The notes under the pieces are model-generated. The model did not search any database. It saw only the letters and a program-made list of their open reading frames with translations, and had not been told where the DNA came from. A program made the position numbers and the translations under genes. DNA of 64,000 nt, taken from Bimastos eiseni (taxonomy: Eukaryota; Annelida; Clitellata; Crassiclitellata; Lumbricidae). How positions within the stretch are numbered: the stretch's first letter is position 1; each line of letters starts with the position of its first letter. Shown piece after piece: positions 57,030 through 64,000 of this stretch. Where the stretch lies: the NCBI GenBank assembly GCA_959347315.1, contig OY365806.1:53993862-54057861 (forward strand), read 5' to 3'.

Positions 57030-57733
57030 AAGAGCTGTGCCGATACGTCGACAGCACTCATAATCGGTGCCGATTATAGATATCGGCAGTATCGGACATC
57101 GGTAAGATAATAGACGCTGATATTAAAAAAAAATTTTAATTTTATAATATTATTTTTAGTCCTTAAGATCAAAATTATGACAACAACATCACTGGGTCTG
57201 TGAAGGACAGCATTCCGTTTCGTTCCCATAGCGTGTGGCTTCAGACCACCCATGCAGCAGGCATTGTGCTAGTATAAACGTGGAAACTGTTGTGCACAGT
57301 GAGTCGTAGTGCCTGCTCAATTGCCCTGGACACAGAGATCTCATCTCTGTCTCGCCAGTATTTTAGGCCAAAGTGGCACGTCGTAAAAGGCCTGTCTGGG
57401 GAGAGAATGGCATCATTGCCATTTTTGTTAGAAGGCATCCACTTACATAGATCTCTTTTCTCTCCTCTGTCATGCAAGGTCGATGGCGGGCGGTGTGCCT
57501 AATATGAATAATTGCCTGCCTAGGAATAGTCTTCAACTACATGTATACGTCTACTACGGAGCAAGTGTTTTGATTGCATCACAACAATAGGTAGTAGCAG
57601 TAGGTCTATCTTTTAGAACCGGACATCTTGGGAAACACAATGAAATAATCGGTAAAATAATCGGTGAACAAATCGGCTAGATAATAGGTGTTGGCACTGA
57701 AATCGGAAAAAAAGTGATATCGGTAAAGCTCTA
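57030..57733. mobile_element. hAT-type MITE, copy C, 704 bp
   Basis: Left AAGAGCTGTGCCGAT and right GATATCGGTAAAGCTCTA; the interior shares GACAGCATTCCGTT, GGGTCTGTGAAGG and other blocks with copies A and B. The flanking 8 bp agree at only 5 of 8, so this is the oldest of the three. It lies in the HMGCS1 5' UTR intron. Confidence 0.8.
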
Positions 57734-58164
57734 CCTGTCGTGTTTATTTTGATAATGTTGTATTAGCTACAATGTTAACTCTTTAAATATATCAGCCAAA
57801 ATGGCTTTACTTACTCACTTATTTAGTACATTTGCACCATTGGATGTGGCTGGTTCGATAGCAATACTAATTGAGCGCATATGGAGGCAATCATATTGTT
57901 TACTGAAGGGGAATGTATTCTTCGGGATTACCTAGAACTAAATTGATAAATGACAGCAATGCAGTCAATGTCAAGACACGACCGTAATGAATTTTACTTA
58001 GAACACCAGTAATGGATTGCCGTTTTAACAACGCACTCAAGTCAAATGTCAGAAACACGGCAGGAAAAACTTGCATGCGATCTTCACATAGGGAAACCCC
58101 TCGTGATTCGATCATCTTATGCAAGCAGCCGCTACACTACATACATAAACAATTCCACTTACCT

Positions 58165-58228
58165 CTTTCACTCTGAAATTATTGGTTCTCCGCAAAAAAC
58201 CAATACAACAGCGCTCGTGAATAATCTG
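58165..58228 (-). other. HMGCS1: Candidate non-coding first exon of HMGCS1
   Basis: The minus strand ends at a perfect donor (AAGAG then GTAAGTGG) at 58165. A TATA-like box lies upstream at 58255-58262, placing a start site near 58228 and giving an exon of about 60 bp with no long frame. It would splice over 4.5 kb to the ATG exon at 53654, whose acceptor abuts the ATG. Inferred from sites only; no transcript evidence. Confidence 0.45.
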
Positions 58229-58460
58229 GTACCCTGCGCTTGGCTGTCGAGTGGCTATATAGAAGTTTACGAACACCAATCCAACAATTGGACGGAATAA
58301 CTTCTCAAGCGAAATACGAACTGCGGAAAGTCATCAATCTCCGTGCCGGGTATACAAAAGATTTACAAATGATGTGTTGTGATGTTTTAATGCTAAGGCC
58401 TCCAGTCGGAAGAAATATTGACCAATCTGCGACGTTGAGTCTATGGTCACGTGTATGCCA
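58229..58460 (-). promoter_or_regulatory. Candidate HMGCS1 promoter
   Basis: On the minus strand the order towards the gene is: a CACGTG E-box in GTCACGTG (58448-58453), CCAAT motifs in both orientations around 58271-58286 (GTCCAATTGTTGGATTGG), then CTATATAG (58255-58262). Known: HMG-CoA synthase promoters in animals combine NF-Y (CCAAT) sites with SREBP sites, and SREBP also binds E-boxes. I did not find a textbook sterol element, so sterol control is an inference. Confidence 0.4.
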
Positions 58461-58644
58461 TGGTCGAACGATAGCGCGTGATTCTTTAATCGGATGATTC
58501 GATAGCTACCAAAACAGTGGTTAAATTTCTCATCCAGAGGTGCCGGATCTCCAGATAGTTAAACATTTTAAACTTATGCCTAAAGTCAGGCTAATTGGCG
58601 AATCTATAACAGCTATTTGCTATTTCGGATAAGCATCAAATTCA

Positions 58645-58647
58645 GGG

Positions 58648-58690
<43 letters not shown>
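58645..58690. repeat. (TA)n microsatellite
   Basis: About 20 uninterrupted TA units. Confidence 0.95.
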
Positions 58691-58709
58691 AAATTGATAA
58701 TTATAATAA

Positions 58710-58919
58710 AAGTACGGGTGCAATCGCATGATAAATTATATTATATGGACCCTATCTGCAATATAAGTGGGCCTGCAATGCCCTACAACTATGATAAATT
58801 GAAAGGGATTTTGACCTTTCTCTTTCTGCATGAAGAAATTTTCTTGAACAAATTTCGTGCTGCATGCTTGATGCTTCGATAAGGTCATTTTGAGAATCTG
58901 CAGAAAGGTAGGCCTAATG
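58710..58919. repeat. Second copy of the 45.5-kb segment
   Basis: Matches 45503-45712 with few differences (AATTATATTATATGGACCCT, CTTTCTCTTTCTGCATGAAG), and in both places is followed directly by a CAGRGGTCCCCAAAGTGC hAT terminus. So the unit moved or was copied together with the hAT. Confidence 0.88.
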
Positions 58920-59587
58920 CAGAGGTCCCCAAAGTGCAACCCGCGGGCCGAATGAGGCCCTCGAACAGGCCTAATGCGGCCCATGGTCAAATTTTGAAAT
59001 ATTGTAAAAAAATTAAACTACAATCGCATTATAATTTTAATATTCGCTATAGCAGCATTTAAAATTTAACAAGTTCGATAATGGATTTTAATTTTACAAA
59101 TATAAAAAATTGCGTTTTTCCTACTTGAATTTTACGGTGCTTTACGCAGTTATTATTTTTCAGTTTTCTAGTTGCAATTAATAATTAAGTAACGTGGCTT
59201 GCATACTGGTCGATCTAGTTTTAAAATCAAAATTACTAATGTAGCAACTATATCTTCATTTGTTAAATATAGCCTTGGCCTTGAAAAGTTTGTTGCATTT
59301 TCCCTAGCAATGGACGATCGAGTGTACAGATATCGGGGACACTGCCCAACTATTAATTTTTGTTCAATAAATATATAAAATAAATATCACCTACAAATAT
59401 ATGTCATATATTTTATGTATGTCATGATTTGCGAAATTCTTATACATGTTTAGTTTTCAATTTGAGCACTCCATTACTGTTTATTTAACTTTATTATACG
59501 TTCGTATGGTAGGCCTACCCTGTGGCCCGGAAGCTCTCACTGATTCGCTAAAGTGGCCCTCGGTATCCAAAACTTAGGGGACCTCTG
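58920..59587 (+). mobile_element. Internally deleted hAT, 668 bp
   Basis: Ends CAGAGGTCCCCAAAGTGC and, inverted, CAGAGGTCCCCTAAGTTTTG. Contains a short transposase scrap (59285-59360, KFVxFSLAMDD then GDTAQLL in a shifted frame) shared with 46812-46880. Flanks are not an 8-bp duplication; instead GATAAGGTCATTTTGAGAAT occurs on both sides (58880 and 59606). Confidence 0.85.
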
Positions 59588-59589
59588 CC

Positions 59590-59935
59590 CACCAGTTTCT
59601 TGAGATAAGGTCATTTTGAGAATCTGCTTAAAGGTAATCCGTTCTCCAGTTTCTTGAGATCAATTGTTTGATTAGAAACACGTAGACCTACTTCTAGAAC
59701 TGGGTCAAACTGGGCAAACAGATGAATAATTCCAAGAAAATGTCCGTTATATTGGTCATCTGCCGGGTGGTGGATCTCATGGTTGAGGTAGTGATCTCAA
59801 ATCCGAGGTTCTGGATCTCAGATTCGGCTGAATCCGGCTAAATTTAACCGCTGGCTACCGACTCTTTTACACACAGCCTATCAACATGGTTTTGTTCCTT
59901 CAGTGTGTGAAACTCAATTGGTATATCCTAATATT
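59590..59935. other. Flank of the hAT copy, otherwise unassigned
   Basis: Repeats part of the left flank of the hAT (59604-59637), then CAGTTTCTTGAGAT twice (59592, 59654). A CCGAGGTTCTGGATCTCAG hairpin region lies at 59770-59830, a possible hAT end. Confidence 0.4.
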
Positions 59936-59939
59936 ATAT

Positions 59940-61020
59940 TACTAACTAACTGTGTTGAGACAGGTTCTTTGCTCAGGAGAGCAGGAAGACGGCGACTGAG
60001 GAGTTCACCAACCACTCTACTTGGTGTCCCAGGTGTTTCCCGAACGAACGGCGAAGGTTTCGAGTGAATAGGTGTAAAAGTGTGCAAATGCATAAACGGT
60101 TCAGACAGACACACACAGAATCTAGATATACATCGTATCGTATTATTATATGTCCGTTTATTGAGAAAAATGGTTGACAGAACACAGCCATTTACATAAA
60201 GGCCTACAATATAGCAGCCTGTAAGAGTTATATCACTGAAAACAGTTCACCTAATGAGTGAGATATTAGGTCTAAATGTTATGGATTAGTAATCGAACCA
60301 ATTGTGCCGACGGACTATATATAGTGGGCCTACATGTTTTTGTGCGTCATCCTAGATACAAAATTCTTGCTGTCCTTATTCATCGTCACACTTCTCCTTT
60401 CCCCTACTTCATAATACTTCCCTACGACATCCTCCTCTCCTCTCCTTCCTCAAAAATCCTGCGTCCCCTTTCCTAACCCTATTCATCATCCTAACCCCTC
60501 TTCTTCCTCTGATAGCCCGAACCCTCTTCATTCCCACGAACTCGCTTTTTGTCCCACGAAAGCTCTTTCGAGTGAATAGCTGTAAAAGTGTGGGAATGCG
60601 TAAACTGAATTGTGCATAGACACTGATGCGTACAAAGTACATACCCATCGGACCAAGTGTGCAAATGATTGGCAATTAACTCTTTACTTATCTCCCAAAC
60701 CGTCCATTCGTAAAACAAATAAGTGTGGCAGAGAAATCACGTGCACATGTACAGCATTCGTAGGTCGGGGACCAACGTGTGTCGCTCATGACGACTGAAA
60801 AGGAAACTTTTTTGCTGGTGTGGATCCTGAACTTTTTGGCCCTGGAGACAGGAGAGGACGTGCGCGGGATTCACGAACCCCTCGACTGCGTGTATCAGGT
60901 GCTCCCCGAGCCAACTTTGAAGGTTTAGAGTGAATAGCTCCAAAACTGTGCAAATACATCGCCGGACAGTGACACACAGACAGACAGTCAGAATTCTGTT
61001 TATTTATATAGATAGTATTT
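59940..61020 (+). repeat. Cluster of three SINE-like repeats
   Basis: Copies at about 59940-60160, 60540-60650 and 60800-61020 share TTCGAGTGAATAGxTGTAAAA (with variation), GTGTGCAAATGCATAAACGG and ACAGACAGACAC motifs, the first and third ending in AATTCTGTTTATTTATATA-like or related AT-rich 3' ends. Upstream each has GGxGTCCCxGGTGTTTCCCG or GTGCTCCCCGAGC. The same family is on the minus strand at 0.6-1.25 kb. No RNA polymerase III boxes are clear, so it could be a LINE 3' end family. Confidence 0.65.
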
Positions 61021-62085
61021 TTTATTATTATAATGAAATGACGTTGTTAAACAGCAGGAATAAGATTTTAAATTCTATGGTAAGCCTACTAAAAATACTA
61101 ATAATAGGCCCTACTTCAAATAGTTTTTTGCACTCAATGTATTTAAAATACAATGGAATAACAGTTGGCTAATAGTAGGCCTAACCTTCAAACTTTTTGT
61201 GCGGCACTCGAAAAGTTAAGCGAAGAACACTGCAGCTTATTATTCAGGAGCGCTACAATCTAAGCTTATATACATATATATATCTCTCTCCGGCGTTTAT
61301 AATAATCTCAAAAATTTTAAAATCAGGAAATTGCAGAGAAATTAAAATTTATTTAAATGATCAACATTTCTTGTATGTTATATTTAATATTTATCAGGCC
61401 TACGTATTTTACTAAAATTCTACTGATATTGTTTTGAAAATAATAATTGCAGTCTGCTGCTATATTAGTTGTCAACGTTATTATGTTAGGCTGACTTGGG
61501 ACTAATATCGAAGGGATATGAATTAAGCCAACGAAAACTGGGTAATCGACCTAGATTATACGTGTGACTACATTTATGGACGGCCCCTTACAATGTAAGC
61601 TTGAAAGTCATAGTAATAATAGTCATATAAATAATAATAATAAATACATAATAATCATAATAATAATAACGGTCTTTCTGACATTCCCTCTGAGCGATAA
61701 TGCCTTTTTAATCTGATTCGCTGACGCTGTTGGAAGGTCAAGCAAACACTATAGACCTGTTGGCCTACAAGTAGGCCTACATGCGGACCTAGTAAATAAA
61801 TCTCGAGATGGTTACACAAAATCCCCAAAACGCAAGATCTTGGAACATATCCCAAGGGATGGCGCACTGGATTTGACAGCCATTCAAAATAACAACGCTG
61901 AGTTGTTAGGCAAACGATTGAATTCGACTAGCCAATAGAGAACGTTAATAGATGCATATGTGACGGTGTTTACAATTGGCCAGTGGTTGTCTTCTGACGT
62001 TTCTTGTGAGCATGGGGCCATTGGCTGACAGTCGTCACCTTCTGTCCTGTTGTTTTCTCTGTCGTCTGCTATGATGGAAGTCTGA
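61021..62085. other. No recognised feature
   Basis: AT-rich intergenic DNA with an interrupted (ATAATA)n at 61614-61668. No supportable gene. Confidence 0.4.
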
Positions 62086-62095
62086 TGCTGTGCAG

Positions 62096-62287
62096 GATGT
62101 GCCCCCTTCTATTTCATCTACTCGTCAGTTGTTCTTTAAACCAGAGGGTTTTGGTGATCGAACGACGACAATTCATACTCAGGAGTTGAATAAAGCAGCA
62201 TACCTTGCCGTCAAAGTCTTCAGGAGTGTGTCAGACGGAAATTCACAGTTGCAGGCTGTCGAGAATCCAGCGGCTAGTAAACAGGTT
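62096..62287 (+). CDS. Unidentified exon-like frame
   Basis: An open plus-strand frame with no in-frame ATG at its start but preceded by CTGATGCTGTGCAG, a plausible acceptor with a pyrimidine-rich tract (62040-62070). It encodes DVPPSISSTRQLFFKPEGFG and ELNKAAYLAVKVFRSVSDGN, then stops after a GTAAAC or GTTTGA donor-like site (62276-62290). I do not recognise the peptide. It may be one exon of a plus-strand gene extending right, divergent from HMGCS1, or chance. Confidence 0.25.
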
Positions 62288-62289
62288 TG

Positions 62290-62950
62290 ACGTATAGGCC
62301 TAGGCCTAAAAGCTTTGTAGTACTCTATTAGAATACGGTAAACATGCAGTATCGGGGTACGTAGGTTTCCGGGCGAAAGTGCAGTAAGCTTCATATATAC
62401 ATCACGCGTCGTATGAAAGCCAACTTTTTGACCCCCTCACACCTTGTCCGCATTTGTCCGTATTCCACAGGACGCTCTCCCCTTTGCAGTCGTCCGCATC
62501 ACACATGTATTAGGCACCATTGCATCTGCTGTTAATTATTTTACTGCATCGCTTTTTAATAGACATTTATTAACAAAGAATGAGATTGAATAAAAGTTAT
62601 GTAAAAACTTCAATATACTAAACACTCATTTGCATGTAAGCTTGGTATATCATTCTCTCAAATGTGAAGCATAACCTAACGCTACATATAAACAACTAAG
62701 AATATGACATAGGCCATAGCTACCTTTAGACGGGATTTTGGCAATAGTTTAGAACGGTCACATGCGGACGTCCGCACAGTCCATGACCCCTCCCCATGTC
62801 CACATTTTCCCATGACCCCCTCCCTCTCGTTGTAGACGTCCTTTGTGGATGACCCCTAGTCAACCCTTGGACGACAGTAAACTTGCCCTAACTGACTGTC
62901 ACAAAGCTTAACCTGATCCTAAACGACCCTCACGCCCGGTATATATATAT
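62290..62950. repeat. Unassigned sequence ending in a minisatellite relic
   Basis: CCGCATTTGTCCG and CATGTCCACATTTTCCCATGA-like short direct and inverted pieces occur at 62440-62510 and 62760-62830, possibly another fold-back end. At 62865-62940 there are two to three units of CCCTAACTGACTGTCACxxxGCTTAACCTGA, the family at 10.3 and 27.0 kb. Confidence 0.5.
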
Positions 62951-63925
62951 ATATTCATTCATTCATTCATTAGGAAGCTTTATATAGCACTCCTTCAAGG
63001 CTACTATTCATGAGCGCTCCCGACCCCGGCACGAATAAAAAGAACAGTTTTAAGGCGAGTATAAGAGGAGTCTGAGTGGACCCTTGTGCCAATGGGAGCG
63101 TGTTCCAGAGTGAGGGGCCAACCACTGAGAAGGCATGATTCTGTTTAGTAGTTGTATGGGCAAATCGGACAACGGGCAGGCCTCGCTCAGTGGAGCGGAG
63201 AGAGCGGCGAGGCGCCGGTGACCTAGTACACTCAAAGTAGAGTAACAGAGATCGCGAAGATAGGCAGGGCGAGACCTAACAAGGACCGCCAAACCAAGGA
63301 GATGATGCGGTACGAGATTCGCCTTTGGAGGGGGATCCAGTGGAGCACATCCAGCATATAGCCGGAGACATGGCCAAATTTAGAAATGCGTCCGACAAGA
63401 CGTGCAGCAGAACGCAGAACCCGCTCCAGGCACCGCAACCACCTGGCTGGAAGGCCTGCATGGAGTGAGCAACAGTAATCCAGTCGGGCAGTGATGATAG
63501 CGTGAACAAGGGTAGCTGTGGCGTCTGGAGTTAGCGAGCGGGAAACAGTGCGAAGCTGACACAATTGGTAGTATGATTCACAGCAAAGACGGTGAATATG
63601 AGAAGTAAAGGTGAGCTTTTGGTCCAACATGACTCCAAGGACCCGGACAACATAGGAAAATGCAAAGAGAGGGAAATCAGCAGTAATGGCAGTTGAATCA
63701 AGCTTCATAAGCTGTTGGTGAGTGCCCAGCCAGATAAATTGTTTTTTTTGGGATTGAATCGCAGGCACAGCACAGCAACGGCATTAAGGACAGAAGCAAT
63801 CTCAGAAGTGTAGATGACATACAGAATGGGACCCAGAACAGAGCCCAGAGGAAGGCCATAAGGGGCAGGGACCCACGTGGACCTGGAAGACCCATGAACC
63901 ACATAAATGGAGTGCTCCCTGACAT
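62951..63925 (-). pseudogene. (TGAA)-tailed LINE copy with YADD box deleted
   Basis: On the minus strand, 63902-63760 reads VHGSSRSTWVPAPYGLPLGS and VLGPILYVIYTSEIASVLNA, then jumps to FNPKKNNLSGWAL, so about 55 codons including the YADD catalytic box are missing compared with 11.2 kb. It continues with RVLGVMLDQKLTFTSHIHRL (63650-63590), RLDYCCSLHAGLPARWLRCL and HWIPLQRRISYRIISLVWRS (to 63280), then the 3' end TATATAAAG and a (TGAA)n tail at 62955-62972. The C-terminal half is the best-preserved in the window. Confidence 0.88.
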
Positions 63926-64000
63926 ATAATTATATACATATATATAATTTTATAGCATATATGTATACGCATCCACATGCTGTCTCCGGTTTCCGATAGT

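Overview
The window is nuclear DNA of a multicellular animal, most likely an aquatic invertebrate. The genes have GT-AG introns, LINE and hAT relics lie everywhere, and the base composition is AT-rich with many micro- and minisatellites. The species cannot be named from the sequence. There is no sign of operons, CRISPR arrays, rRNA or tRNA genes.

Two host genes can be supported, both on the minus strand. A complete cytosolic HMG-CoA synthase gene (HMGCS1-like) runs from a candidate promoter near 58.2-58.5 kb to a stop codon at 25417. Its seven coding exons (1449 bp including the stop, 482 residues) are in phase at every junction and carry the catalytic Glu94, Cys128 and His262. Only about 1.5 kb of its 33 kb span is coding. 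The first two coding exons of an EFR3 homologue, a scaffold for plasma-membrane PI 4-kinase, lie at 1487-1591 and 227-354; the rest of that gene is beyond the left edge.

Almost everything else is a layered record of transposons. Positions 3-25 kb hold broken LINEs of at least six kinds, hAT-type elements, an LTR-like relic, and a distinct reverse-transcriptase element (18.8-22.7 kb) with a CR1-like LINE inserted in it. The HMGCS introns hold hAT MITEs with recognisable 8-bp target-site duplications (35.2, 36.2-38.5, 48.6, 50.1, 52.4 and 57.0 kb), a piggyBac-type MITE, a solo LTR, a tRNA-derived SINE and several fold-back elements. Positions 59-64 kb hold another hAT, a cluster of SINE-like repeats and a LINE copy.

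The most unusual material is a set of fold-back elements whose inverted ends are arrays of short tandem repeats: 36.47-37.92 kb, a 155-bp one at 46.53-46.69 kb, the large inverted repeat at 44.85-49.60 kb, and relatives at 4.73, 10.3-10.95, 24.07 and 26.98 kb. Several are precisely nested, so insertion order can be read from reading frames, paired empty sites and target-site duplications. I found no new multi-gene system; the novelty lies in these elements and in how they inflate an otherwise conserved sterol-pathway gene.
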